A stretch of DNA of 64,000 nucleotides from NCBI RefSeq assembly GCF_902499175.1, contig NZ_CABVQC010000007.1, positions 62,001 through 126,000 on the forward strand, given 5' to 3'. The notes under the pieces were generated by a model. That model saw only the letters and a program-made list of their open reading frames with translations. It did no database searches and was not told the origin of the DNA. The position numbers and the translations under genes were made by a program. Position 1 is the stretch's first letter; each line of letters starts with the position of its first letter. The DNA comes from Burkholderia aenigmatica. GTDB taxonomy: Bacteria; Pseudomonadota; Gammaproteobacteria; Burkholderiales; Burkholderiaceae. Of this stretch, positions 20,431 to 28,948 are shown piece by piece.

Positions 20431-22338
20431 ATGACAGAACCACTCTTTCCCCCCGGTCACCCTTTGGAATCAATGTCCAGTCTGAGCACAACCGACCTAC
20501 CTTGTATCGATATTTCCATCGTTACATACAATTCCGAGCGCTGGCTTGCGGGTTTCTGGGAGAGTCTCGTCGCGCAGCAGTATCCGCTCGACAAGATCAC
20601 AGTGTTGATTCGTGACAATGGTTCGAAGGACCGCACGGTCGAGGTGCTGCGCGACCTGATCGCGCGATTCGGCGAGCGGTTCCGGTCGGTGTCGCTGGAC
20701 GTGGGCGCAAACGTCGGCTTCGGCGCAGGGCACAACGCCAACCTTGCGGCGGGCCGGTCGGATTTCTTTCTGGTCACCAACGTCGACCTGACGTACGAGG
20801 CGGATGCCATCGAGCGCGCGGTGCGCCGCGCCGTCGCCGACGACGCGCGGGTCGCGGGCTGGGAGTTCAGGCAAAAGCCGTACGAGCATCCGAAGTACTA
20901 CGATCCCGTCACGCTCGAGGTGAGCTGGGCGTCAAGCGCTTGCATGCTGTTCCGGCGCAGCGCGCTGGAGCAGGTCGGGGGTTACGAGTCACGCTTGTTC
21001 ATGTACGGCGAAGACGTCGAGCTTTCGTATCGCCTTCGCGATCGAGGCCATCTCATCAAGTACTGCGTCGACGCCGTGTGCTGGCACTACACCTATGAAA
21101 CCGCGAACGAGCTGAAGCCGGTGCAGTTTTTCGGCAGCACGCGGGCGAACGTCCTGTTGCGCATGCGGTACGGCACGCTGCGCCAGATCGTCGGCGGGAT
21201 CGCGATGTATCTCGGGTTGTTCATGATCCCGCTGCCGATCCAGGGGCGCATCAAGGGCCTGTTTGCGAACCTGATGACGATCCTGCGCGACGGATTCTAT
21301 TTCCTGCGGACGCGCAAGCAGTCGGACATCACGTTCTCGTTCCGCGGTTGGGACTACGAGCAATCTCGCGAAGGTGCGTTTCAAACGTTCGAGCACGTGC
21401 CGGCGGACGCGCCGCTCGTGAGCATCGTGGTGCGTACGTGTGCGGGGCGCCTGGGCAAGTTGAAAGAGGCCGTGCAGTCGGTCGTGCATCAGACTTACCC
21501 GAACGTCGAACTCGTGGTGGTGGAGGACGGCTCGGATACCGCGCAGTCGTTCGTCGAAGCCGTTCGGGCATCGGGCGCGCTTGCACGGGTGCAGTACCAC
21601 CCGATTCCGAAAGCAGGGCGCTGTGTCGCCGGCAACGTCGGGCTCGAGGCGTCGACCGGCAAGTACGCGTGTTTCCTCGATGACGACGACCTGCTGTTTG
21701 CCGACCACGTCGAAGTGCTGGCGCGCAAGCTCGACAGCCGTCCGGACCTGGCCGGCGCGTATGCGCTCGCGTTCCAGGTGGATACGGAAATCGTCAGCCA
21801 TGATCCGTGGGTGTACCGGGTTGCCAGCCGCTACGTAGCGTACCGCGAGGGTTTCTCGCGGGCGGCGATCTGGCATCACAACTTCATTCCGATTCAGGCG
21901 ATTCTGTTCCGGCGCGCGCTGTTCGAGCAGTACGGCGGGTTCAACGTGCAACTGGATCGCCTCGAGGACTGGGACTTGTGGGTGCGTTATTGCCAGCGCA
22001 ACGATTTCGAGCTCGTCGAGAAGGTGACATCCGAGTATCGGGTGCCGGCTCAAGACTCGGTTGCATCGGTTCGTCAGCAGGAACTGGACGACTACTATCA
22101 GAAAGCGGTGGAGGCCCGGGACGGCATGGTGCTGCAGATGACGCCGAACGAGGTGATGAAGTACGCCGAGGAACTGGCGAAGATCATGTACCCGATCGCG
22201 GTGTCGAGGAGCCGGCTTCGCGCGATCGCGCTGCGGATTCCCGGAATCTGGGTATTGCGCCGCTTCTATCTGATTTCTCGTGGCGTAATGGGGCGGGTCA
22301 AGCGGAAGTTCGCGGCGGCGGCGAAGCGGCAAGGGTAA
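20431..22338 (+). CDS. Tandem-domain family 2 glycosyltransferase
   Basis: The 635-residue protein contains two GT-A domains. Domain 1 begins DISIVTYNSERWLAGF, with VGFGAGHNANL and a TNVDL metal site, and ends with SRLFMYGEDVELSYRL typical of rhamnosyltransferase-like GT2 enzymes. A linker with a hydrophobic stretch (GIAMYLGLFMIPL) follows. Domain 2 begins VSIVVRTCAGRLGKL with ELVVVEDGSD, a DDDD metal site (CFLDDDDLLF) and the W in RLEDWDLWVRYC. Two active sites suggest a polymerising or two-step enzyme for the O-polysaccharide repeat. The start is uncertain: ATG 20431 is chosen, ATG 20473 is possible, and the frame is open to 20284. Confidence 0.87.
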   Translation: MTEPLFPPGHPLESMSSLSTTDLPCIDISIVTYNSERWLAGFWESLVAQQYPLDKITVLIRDNGSKDRTVEVLRDLIARFGERFRSVSLDVGANVGFGAGHNANLAAGRSDFFLVTNVDLTYEADAIERAVRRAVADDARVAGWEFRQKPYEHPKYYDPVTLEVSWASSACMLFRRSALEQVGGYESRLFMYGEDVELSYRLRDRGHLIKYCVDAVCWHYTYETANELKPVQFFGSTRANVLLRMRYGTLRQIVGGIAMYLGLFMIPLPIQGRIKGLFANLMTILRDGFYFLRTRKQSDITFSFRGWDYEQSREGAFQTFEHVPADAPLVSIVVRTCAGRLGKLKEAVQSVVHQTYPNVELVVVEDGSDTAQSFVEAVRASGALARVQYHPIPKAGRCVAGNVGLEASTGKYACFLDDDDLLFADHVEVLARKLDSRPDLAGAYALAFQVDTEIVSHDPWVYRVASRYVAYREGFSRAAIWHHNFIPIQAILFRRALFEQYGGFNVQLDRLEDWDLWVRYCQRNDFELVEKVTSEYRVPAQDSVASVRQQELDDYYQKAVEARDGMVLQMTPNEVMKYAEELAKIMYPIAVSRSRLRAIALRIPGIWVLRRFYLISRGVMGRVKRKFAAAAKRQG

Positions 22339-22378
22339 TCCTGCGCCGGATCGGTCGCTGATTGCGCGACCGGTGCGC

Positions 22379-22384
22379 TATAAT
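22379..22384 (+). promoter_or_regulatory. Possible -10 box upstream of wzm
   Basis: A perfect TATAAT occurs in the gap before wzm, but no good -35 sits 16-18 bp upstream. A promoter here would separate export-gene transcription from the glycosyltransferase gene. Weak support. Confidence 0.3.
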
Positions 22385-22534
22385 TTGCGCCCCCTCCGAT
22401 CCGGGCCGGAGTCCGATGCGTGGCGCGAGACGTGGAAAGCCGTTCGCCGTATCGGGTCCGCGGCCGCCGAGCGGTCGCCGGGGCTGGTTTGCATGCCGAT
22501 TTTGCCAAATTGCCGGTTTCAATTGAACTCGATA

Positions 22535-23305
22535 ATGTTTACCAAAGAGCTGTTTGCCTATCGGCACGTGCTGTACCAACTGGTGACGCAGCAACTGCTG
22601 GCCCGTTACCGCCGGACCATCTTCGGATATTTGTGGACGATTCTCAATCCGCTGATGATGATGACGGTGTCCGCCGTCGTTTTCTCGCATATCTTCCGCC
22701 TCGGCCTGCGCGACTACGCCATTTTCCTGTTCGCCGCCACGGTGCCGTGGAACTTCTTCAGCGGATGCGTGGTGCAGGCGGGTAGCTCGATCGTCTCGAA
22801 CGAAGGGCTGATCAAGAAAGTCTATGTCCCGAAGCTGATCTTCCCGATCTCGACCGCGATCGGGTGCCTGCTGGATTCGCTGTTCGGCCTGGTTGCGCTG
22901 TTCGTCATCGCGTTTGTCGTGGGCGCGCGCATCAGTCCGGCCTTGTTCTTTCTTCCGATTTCTTTCGCGATCCTGTATTTCTTCGCGCTCGGTCTCGCGC
23001 TGATGCTGTCGGTTGCGATGGTGTATTTCCGGGATCTGCAGCATCTGATCGGCGTGCTGATGCAGGCGTTGTACTTCCTGACGCCGATCATGTACCAGCC
23101 GAGCGCCATTTCGCCGCGACTGCAAGACATCCTGCGTTTCAATCCGCTGCTCTATTTCGTGGATCTGTTCCGCGCACCGATTTATCGCTCGGAATTGCCG
23201 TCGTTGACGGTGATCGGCATCGCGTTGGGCGCTGCGATCGCAAGCTTCTCGATCGGACTCAAGCTGTTTCGGTCGTACGAGAACAAACTTATCTTTAGGC
23301 TTTGA
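22535..23305 (+). CDS. wzm: O-antigen/polysaccharide ABC exporter permease Wzm
   Basis: The 256-residue inner-membrane protein has six predicted membrane segments of the ABC-2 type, beginning FTKELFAYRHVLYQLVTQQL and including the conserved RYRRTIFGYLWTILNPL cytoplasmic helix. It pairs with Wzt to move finished lipid-linked O-polysaccharide from the cytoplasmic to the periplasmic face. The ATG at 22535 gives the family's usual length. It is followed immediately by wzt (2-bp gap). The wzm-wzt stretch is visibly less GC-rich than the flanking core genes, a common sign of exchange in O-antigen loci. Confidence 0.95.
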   Translation: MFTKELFAYRHVLYQLVTQQLLARYRRTIFGYLWTILNPLMMMTVSAVVFSHIFRLGLRDYAIFLFAATVPWNFFSGCVVQAGSSIVSNEGLIKKVYVPKLIFPISTAIGCLLDSLFGLVALFVIAFVVGARISPALFFLPISFAILYFFALGLALMLSVAMVYFRDLQHLIGVLMQALYFLTPIMYQPSAISPRLQDILRFNPLLYFVDLFRAPIYRSELPSLTVIGIALGAAIASFSIGLKLFRSYENKLIFRL

Positions 23306-23307
23306 TT

Positions 23308-24042
23308 ATGTCTTCGATTGAAGTGGTAAATGTGTCGCTCAAATTTCGACTTTACCATGACAAGACGCCGAGTCTGAAAGACTACCTTGCGCAGTTTTTT
23401 CGCTCGAAATCCCATTCGAAATTCACGGATTTCTGGGCGTTGAAGAATGTCAGTCTGACGATTCGGCGCGGCGATCGTGTGGGTATCGTCGGGCATAACG
23501 GCGCCGGTAAAAGTACGCTGCTGAAGACCATCTGCCGCATTTATTCCGCGCAGTCCGGCGACGTCAAGATCACCGGGCGCGTCGCGCCGCTCATCGAGAT
23601 CGGCGCCGGCTTCAATCCCGAATTCAGCGGTCGTGACAATATTTATTTCAGCGGCAGCATTCTCGGCTATTCGAAAGACGAGTTGCGCCGCCTGGAAGGC
23701 GAAATCATTGAATTCACGGAGCTGGAAGAATTCATCGACACGCCGGTGAAATACTATTCGACCGGCATGTACATGAAGCTGGCGTTTGCAATTGCGACGG
23801 CCGTTCATCCGGAAATCCTGATTCTCGACGAAGTGTTTGCCGGCGGCGACGCGTCTTTCATCGCCAAGGCCAAGCAGCGGATGACGGAGTTCATCGACAA
23901 GGCCAGCATCATGGTCTGCGTGTCGCACGACATGGACCTGTTGAAGACGCTGTGCAATCGCGTCGTGTGGCTCGATCACGGGCAGGTAAAGGCGGACGGA
24001 AATCCCGATGAAATCATCACGCAGTACCTGGCGGCGCGTTGA
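23308..24042 (+). CDS. wzt: O-antigen/polysaccharide ABC exporter ATPase Wzt (short form)
   Basis: This 244-residue ATPase has the Walker A GHNGAGKSTLL, an ABC signature region altered to YYSTGMYMKLAFA (normally LSxGM), and Walker B ILILDEVFAGGD. It energises Wzm. The protein stops after the nucleotide-binding domain: the C-terminal carbohydrate-binding domain found in long Wzt proteins (about 400 aa) is absent. This points to an O-polysaccharide whose export is coupled to synthesis rather than to recognition of a capped non-reducing end. Confidence 0.95.
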   Translation: MSSIEVVNVSLKFRLYHDKTPSLKDYLAQFFRSKSHSKFTDFWALKNVSLTIRRGDRVGIVGHNGAGKSTLLKTICRIYSAQSGDVKITGRVAPLIEIGAGFNPEFSGRDNIYFSGSILGYSKDELRRLEGEIIEFTELEEFIDTPVKYYSTGMYMKLAFAIATAVHPEILILDEVFAGGDASFIAKAKQRMTEFIDKASIMVCVSHDMDLLKTLCNRVVWLDHGQVKADGNPDEIITQYLAAR

Positions 24043-24153
24043 CGCACGCGTAGCGGTCAGCCTGTCCGGCATGACCCCGGTGCGCGTTCGACGTGGCGCC
24101 GAAGCGGCGCGGTGCGCCGGCATGCGTGGCGCCGACCCACTCGGGCGGCTGGC

Positions 24154-24984
24154 GTGACGGGCGGTTCAGATAACCGGCTGTCGGTATCCGTCGTCGTCTA
24201 TCGGCCTGACGCGACGGTGCTGGCGCGCACGCTCGAGAGCTTGTGTGTTGCCGTCGACGCGACGCGCAAGTCCCGCCCCGGATTTGCCGTCGACCTGTAC
24301 ATGATCGACAACGGCGGCCTTGCGGACGCCGGATGGAACCCGGGCGTGCTCGATGCCGCCGGGATCCGTCATGTGACCGTGAGCGGCCAGGGTAACGTCG
24401 GATACGGGCGAGGGCACAATCTCGCGATCGAGCGCGCGGATGGCGGCTACCATCTGATTCTGAATCCGGACATCGACGTCGAGCCCGATGCGCTCACGCA
24501 CGCGCTGAAATTTTTCGATGCCCATCCGGATGTCGGCCTGCTGACGCCGAGGATCGATGACGGCGACGGCCATATTCAGTATCTGTGCCGCCGCTATCCG
24601 ACGGTGCTGGACCTGGCCGTGCGGGGTTTCATGCCGGCGCGGTTCAGGCGGTTTTTCTCGTCGCGACTGTCCCGATATGAAATGCGGGACGTGATCAACG
24701 ATCGCGACATCGTGTGGGATCCCCCGATCGTCAGCGGCTGCTTCATGCTGTTCCGGACCGGCCTCCTCAAGAAGCTCGGCGGCTTCGATCCGCGCTATTT
24801 CCTGTATTTCGAAGACTACGACCTGAGCTTGCGCACGCTCGATGTTGCGCGGGTTGCGTACGTGCCGACCGTGCGGGTGTCGCACTATGGCGGTGGCGCT
24901 TCGCGCAAGGGATTCGCGCACATCCGGATGTTCTCGGCGTCGGCATTCAAGTTCTTCAACCGCTTCGGCTGGAAGTGTCTATGA
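24154..24984 (+). CDS. Rhamnosyltransferase-like family 2 glycosyltransferase
   Basis: The product of about 276 residues belongs to the WbbL-like GT2 group: LSVSVVVYRPDATV, NVGYGRGHNLAIE, a metal-binding NPDIDVEPDAL and SGCFMLFRTGLLKKLGGFD. The C-terminal FLYFEDYDLSLR is typical of bacterial rhamnosyltransferases. It likely transfers rhamnose supplied by RmlBACD onto the lipid-linked primer. The start is uncertain: GTG 24154 is preferred, GTG 24112 is possible. Its stop overlaps the next start by 4 bp. By order and type it corresponds to wbiF of B. pseudomallei, though I cannot confirm that alignment. Confidence 0.87.
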   Translation: MTGGSDNRLSVSVVVYRPDATVLARTLESLCVAVDATRKSRPGFAVDLYMIDNGGLADAGWNPGVLDAAGIRHVTVSGQGNVGYGRGHNLAIERADGGYHLILNPDIDVEPDALTHALKFFDAHPDVGLLTPRIDDGDGHIQYLCRRYPTVLDLAVRGFMPARFRRFFSSRLSRYEMRDVINDRDIVWDPPIVSGCFMLFRTGLLKKLGGFDPRYFLYFEDYDLSLRTLDVARVAYVPTVRVSHYGGGASRKGFAHIRMFSASAFKFFNRFGWKCL

Positions 24985-25946
24985 GCGATGTGCTCGTGAC
25001 CGGAGCGAACGGGTTCGTCGGCCGTGCGCTTTGCCTGGCGCTGCAGCGTCACGGGCATACCGCGAGCGGGCTGGTGCGCCGCTCGGGCGCGTGTGTTGCC
25101 GGCGTTCGAGAGTGGGTTCATCCCGCCGATGACTTCGCGGGCCTCGCCGAGGCGTGGCCGGCTGCGTTCGCGCCGGATTGCGTGGTGCACCTCGCGGCGC
25201 GCGTCCACGTGATGCGTGACGACGCCGTCGATCCGGTTGCCGCATTTCGCGCGGCAAACGTCGAAGGCGCGTTGCGGGTTGCGCAGGCCGCACATCGCCA
25301 CCAGGTCCGGCGAATGGTGTTCGTCAGCAGCGTGAAGGCGGTGGCGGAGTCCGACGGCGGCGTGCCGCTGGACGAGCGTGCGCCGCCGCATCCGGAAGAT
25401 GCGTACGGGCGGTCGAAACTCGAGGCCGAGCAGGCGCTGCTCGAGTTTGCGTCGCAAACCGGCCTCGACGTCGTGATCGTTCGCCCGCCGCTCGTCTATG
25501 GCCCCGGTGTGCGCGCCAACTTCCTGCGGATGATGGATGCGATCGCGCGCGGCGTGCCGCTGCCGCTCGGCGCGATCGCCGCCCGCCGCAGTCTGGTCTA
25601 CGTCGACAATCTCGCGGATGCGCTGCTGCACTGTGCGACCGACCCGCGTGCGGCGCAGGGCTGCTTTCACGTTGCCGACGACGACGCACCGTCCGTGACG
25701 GAGCTGCTGCAGATGGTCGGCGAGGCGCTTGGCAAGCCGGCGCGGTTGTTCCCGGTTCCGGTCGGGGTGTTGCGCGCGGTGGGCAAGTTGACCGGCCGGA
25801 CTGCCGCGATCGACCGCCTGACGGGCGGCCTGCAGCTCGATACCGGCTGCATCGCACGGGTGCTCGACTGGCGGCCCCCCCATTCGACCCGGCAGGGGCT
25901 CGAAGCGACGGCGGCATGGTATCGTTCGCGCGACACGGAACAATAA
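24981..25946 (+). CDS. NAD-dependent sugar epimerase/dehydratase (WbiG-like)
   Basis: The 321-residue extended SDR protein has the NAD loop VTGANGFVGRAL, the HLAARVHVM segment, the catalytic SSVKAV and YGRSKLEAE (YxxxK) and RPPLVYGPGV. Such proteins act on nucleotide-linked hexosamines, often as a 4-epimerase or 4-reductase paired with a WbpL-type transferase and a WbpM-type dehydratase, as in the wbpV/wbpL/wbpM and wbiG/wbiH/wbiI sets. It is translationally coupled to the preceding glycosyltransferase and followed after 5 bp by the transferase gene. It probably makes the UDP-sugar used as the first residue. Confidence 0.88.
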   Translation: MSDVLVTGANGFVGRALCLALQRHGHTASGLVRRSGACVAGVREWVHPADDFAGLAEAWPAAFAPDCVVHLAARVHVMRDDAVDPVAAFRAANVEGALRVAQAAHRHQVRRMVFVSSVKAVAESDGGVPLDERAPPHPEDAYGRSKLEAEQALLEFASQTGLDVVIVRPPLVYGPGVRANFLRMMDAIARGVPLPLGAIAARRSLVYVDNLADALLHCATDPRAAQGCFHVADDDAPSVTELLQMVGEALGKPARLFPVPVGVLRAVGKLTGRTAAIDRLTGGLQLDTGCIARVLDWRPPHSTRQGLEATAAWYRSRDTEQ

Positions 25947-25951
25947 CCGAC

Positions 25952-26968
25952 ATGCATTTCGCGATTTCCACGTGGCCGACCGCCGCCGCGATGGCGCTGG
26001 CTTGCGCCATCGTGACGGCAGCGATCCTGCGCACGCTGCTCGTCACCGGGCTGGCGTGGCGGCTTGCCACCGACATTCCAAACGATCGTTCGTTGCACGT
26101 GCGTCCGACGCCGCGCGTCGGCGGCTGGGGCATCGTGCCGGTTTCCGTGCTCGCGATGCTGGGGTTCGCGCCGCAGCTCTGGCTGATCGCCGTCGCGGGG
26201 GCGGCGCTGGCAGCCCTGTCGCAATTCGACGACCGGCACGGGTTGCCTGCCCGGGTCAGGTTCACCGCGCATCTGGCCGCAGTCGTCGCGCTGATCGCCT
26301 GCTATCCGGCCGCGGCCCCATGGTGGCTGCTGGCGGGTGTCGGTTTCGCGATGGTCTGGCTGACCAACCTCTACAACTTCATGGACGGTGCGGACGGCCT
26401 TGCAGGCGGGATGGCGCTGTTCGGTTTCGGGGCCTATGCGGTGGCGGCGCTGGCCGGTGTGCATCCGTCCCCTGATCTTGTCGCCGGTGCCGCCGCAGTC
26501 GCGGGTGCCGCGCTGGGTTTCCTGTTTCTGAATTTCCATCCGGCGAAGCTGTTCCTCGGCGATGCGGGCTCCATTCCACTCGGGTTCATGGCGGGCGCGC
26601 TCGGCTACTGGGGCTGGCGACGCGGGGTCTGGCCGATCTGGTTCCCGGCGATGGTCTTCGCGCCCTTTATTGCCGATGCATCTGTAACACTCCTGAGACG
26701 TTTGTTACGCGGAGAAAAGTTCTGGCAGGCGCACCGGGAGCATTATTATCAAAGGATGGTGCGATCCGGCATCGGTCATGGACGCACCGCCGTATATTGG
26801 TACCTCATCATGCTCGCGGGCATAATCGTTGCCCTGTGGGCATTGGGTCGCCCGGAACCGCAGCAGTGGTTGCTGTTTGCCGCCTGGTACGGCGTTCTCG
26901 TATGTCTCGGGCTCGTCATTGACATGCGCTGGCGCCGGATTCGGCAGGCCGCCGAAAACAAATCATGA
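25952..26968 (+). CDS. Polyprenyl-phosphate HexNAc-1-phosphate transferase (WbpL/WbiH-like)
   Basis: This 338-residue protein has about ten membrane segments and belongs to the WecA/MraY superfamily. Key cytoplasmic motifs are visible: RPTPRVGGWGI, NLYNFMDGADGLAGG (aspartates for catalysis and metal) and AKLFLGDAGSIPLGF. It would start O-polysaccharide synthesis by moving a sugar-1-phosphate onto undecaprenyl phosphate in the inner membrane. It resembles WbpL/WbiH, which use GlcNAc- or QuiNAc/FucNAc-type donors. The start ATG 25952 is 5 bp after the preceding stop. A second protein of the superfamily is encoded at 28949 on the other strand. Confidence 0.93.
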   Translation: MHFAISTWPTAAAMALACAIVTAAILRTLLVTGLAWRLATDIPNDRSLHVRPTPRVGGWGIVPVSVLAMLGFAPQLWLIAVAGAALAALSQFDDRHGLPARVRFTAHLAAVVALIACYPAAAPWWLLAGVGFAMVWLTNLYNFMDGADGLAGGMALFGFGAYAVAALAGVHPSPDLVAGAAAVAGAALGFLFLNFHPAKLFLGDAGSIPLGFMAGALGYWGWRRGVWPIWFPAMVFAPFIADASVTLLRRLLRGEKFWQAHREHYYQRMVRSGIGHGRTAVYWYLIMLAGIIVALWALGRPEPQQWLLFAAWYGVLVCLGLVIDMRWRRIRQAAENKS

Positions 26969-26980
26969 GGTTTCCCGCCG

Positions 26981-28864
26981 ATGTTGCGATCCAAAGCATC
27001 GTGGCTGTCGCTGAGTGCTTTCCTGTTCGACCTGACCGCGGTACTTGCCGCGTGGTTGTTCGCTTATCTCGTTCGTTTCAACGGTAGCGTCCCGCATGAG
27101 TTCCTGCGCGGCGCGCTGAAGGCGCTGACATGGGTGCTGCCCGTGTACGCGCTGATGTTCCGCGGGTTCGGCCTGTATCGCGGGCTCTGGGTATTCGCGA
27201 GCCTGCCCGACCTGATGCGTATCTCGAAGGCGGTGGCCGGCGGCGGCGTGATCGTGATGATCGGCGCCGTGATGTTCCAGCCGACGCCGATCATTCCCCG
27301 CTCGGTGCTGCTCGTGTCGCCGCTGATGCTGTTCCTGGTGATGGGCGGCGCACGCGCGCTGTATCGCGCGACCAAGGAGTACTACCTGTACGGCGGGCTC
27401 GTCGGGAAGGGCAAGCCGGTGCTGGTGCTCGGCGCCGGCACGGCCGGCGCGAGCCTCGCGCGCGAGCTGTCGCGCTCCGGCGAGTGGCGCCTCGTCGGCC
27501 TGCTTGACGATGACGTCGCCAAGCAGGGCCGCGAGATATACGGTCACAAGGTGCTGGGCTCGTTCAACGACCTCAAGCACTGGACCGACGCGATGAAGGT
27601 CGAATACGCGATCATCGCGATTCCGTCGGCGTCGGTCGAGGTGCAGCGCCGCGTCGCGACGTTGTGCGTGCGGGCCGGCGTGAAGGCGATGGTGCTGCCG
27701 TCGCTGACCGCGCTGATGCCGGGGCAGGGCTTCCTGTCGCAGGTGCGGAACATCGATCTCGAGGATCTGCTTGGCCGCGAGGCCGTGACGATCGACACGC
27801 CGCACGTCGAGGCGTTGCTGCGTGGCCGCGTCGTGATGGTGACGGGCGCGGGCGGGTCGATCGGCTCCGAGCTGTGCCGGCAGATCCTGCGTTTCGCGCC
27901 GGCGCAACTCGTCGCGTTCGACCTGTCCGAGTATGCGATGTACCGGCTGACCGAGGAACTGCACGAGCGCTTCCCCGATTTGCCTGTTCTGCCGATCATC
28001 GGCGACGCGAAGGATTCGCTGCTGCTCGACCAGGTGATGTCGCGTCATGCGCCGCACATCGTGTTCCATGCGGCCGCCTACAAGCATGTGCCGCTGATGG
28101 AAGAGCACAACGCGTGGCAGGCCTTGCGCAACAACGTGCTCGGCACCTATCGCGTGGCTCGCGCGGCGATTCGCCACGATGTCCGTCATTTCGTGCTGAT
28201 CTCGACCGACAAGGCGGTCAATCCGACCAACGTGATGGGCGCGAGCAAGCGCCTGGCCGAAATGGCCTGCCAGGCGTTGCAGCAGACGAGCGAGCGCACG
28301 CAGTTCGAGACCGTGCGCTTCGGCAACGTGCTGGGCAGCGCGGGCAGCGTGATCCCGAAATTCCAGCAGCAGATCGCGAAGGGCGGCCCGGTGACGGTCA
28401 CGCATCCGGAGATCACGCGTTTCTTCATGACGATCCCGGAAGCGTCGCAGCTCGTGCTGCAGGCGTCGAGCATGGGGCATGGCGGCGAGATCTTCATCCT
28501 CGACATGGGCGAACCGGTGAGGATCGTCGATCTCGCGTGCGACCTGATCCGCCTGTATGGTTTCGCGGAAGAGCAGATCCGCATCGAGTTCACCGGGCTG
28601 CGGCCTGGCGAGAAGCTCTACGAGGAGCTGCTCGCGGATGACGAGGCGACGACGCGCACACCGCACCCGAAGCTGCGGATCGCGCGTGCACGGGAAGTGC
28701 CGGACAATTTCCTCGACGAGCTGCTGCCGTGGCTGATGCAGCATCGTGTACTGCCTGACGACGAAGTGCGGCGCGACCTGCGGCGCTGGGTGCCGGAATA
28801 TCAGACGGCCATTGCCCCCGTGTTGCAGAGCGTCCCGTCGGTGCGCGCCGCATCGAACGGGTGA
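26981..28864 (+). CDS. UDP-HexNAc C6 dehydratase, membrane-anchored (WbpM/WbiI-like)
   Basis: The 627-residue protein starts with about four membrane helices, followed by a Rossmann-like CoA-binding region (VLVLGAGTAGASLAREL) and a C-terminal SDR dehydratase (VTGAGGSIGSELCRQ, near residue 288). The catalytic Tyr of YxxxK is replaced by Met (NVMGASKRLAE), as is normal for WbpM-type long dehydratases that use Ser-Met-Lys. It makes UDP-4-keto-6-deoxy-HexNAc, the precursor of QuiNAc or FucNAc. It closes the plus-strand operon and is followed by a strong bidirectional terminator. Confidence 0.93.
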   Translation: MLRSKASWLSLSAFLFDLTAVLAAWLFAYLVRFNGSVPHEFLRGALKALTWVLPVYALMFRGFGLYRGLWVFASLPDLMRISKAVAGGGVIVMIGAVMFQPTPIIPRSVLLVSPLMLFLVMGGARALYRATKEYYLYGGLVGKGKPVLVLGAGTAGASLARELSRSGEWRLVGLLDDDVAKQGREIYGHKVLGSFNDLKHWTDAMKVEYAIIAIPSASVEVQRRVATLCVRAGVKAMVLPSLTALMPGQGFLSQVRNIDLEDLLGREAVTIDTPHVEALLRGRVVMVTGAGGSIGSELCRQILRFAPAQLVAFDLSEYAMYRLTEELHERFPDLPVLPIIGDAKDSLLLDQVMSRHAPHIVFHAAAYKHVPLMEEHNAWQALRNNVLGTYRVARAAIRHDVRHFVLISTDKAVNPTNVMGASKRLAEMACQALQQTSERTQFETVRFGNVLGSAGSVIPKFQQQIAKGGPVTVTHPEITRFFMTIPEASQLVLQASSMGHGGEIFILDMGEPVRIVDLACDLIRLYGFAEEQIRIEFTGLRPGEKLYEELLADDEATTRTPHPKLRIARAREVPDNFLDELLPWLMQHRVLPDDEVRRDLRRWVPEYQTAIAPVLQSVPSVRAASNG

Positions 28865-28895
28865 CGCGGCCCCGGGCCGTGAACCGGACGGCAAG

Positions 28896-28928
28896 ACAAA
28901 AAAAGCGCCCTGCGGGGCGCTTTTTTTG
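28896..28928. terminator. Bidirectional intrinsic terminator between the two O-polysaccharide operons
   Basis: AGCGCCC, TGC and GGGCGCT form the stem-loop, with seven A residues on one side and seven T residues on the other. It can end both the WbpM-like gene and the facing minus-strand operon. Confidence 0.88.
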
Positions 28929-28948
28929 TCCGGAAGTCGGTATGCGGC

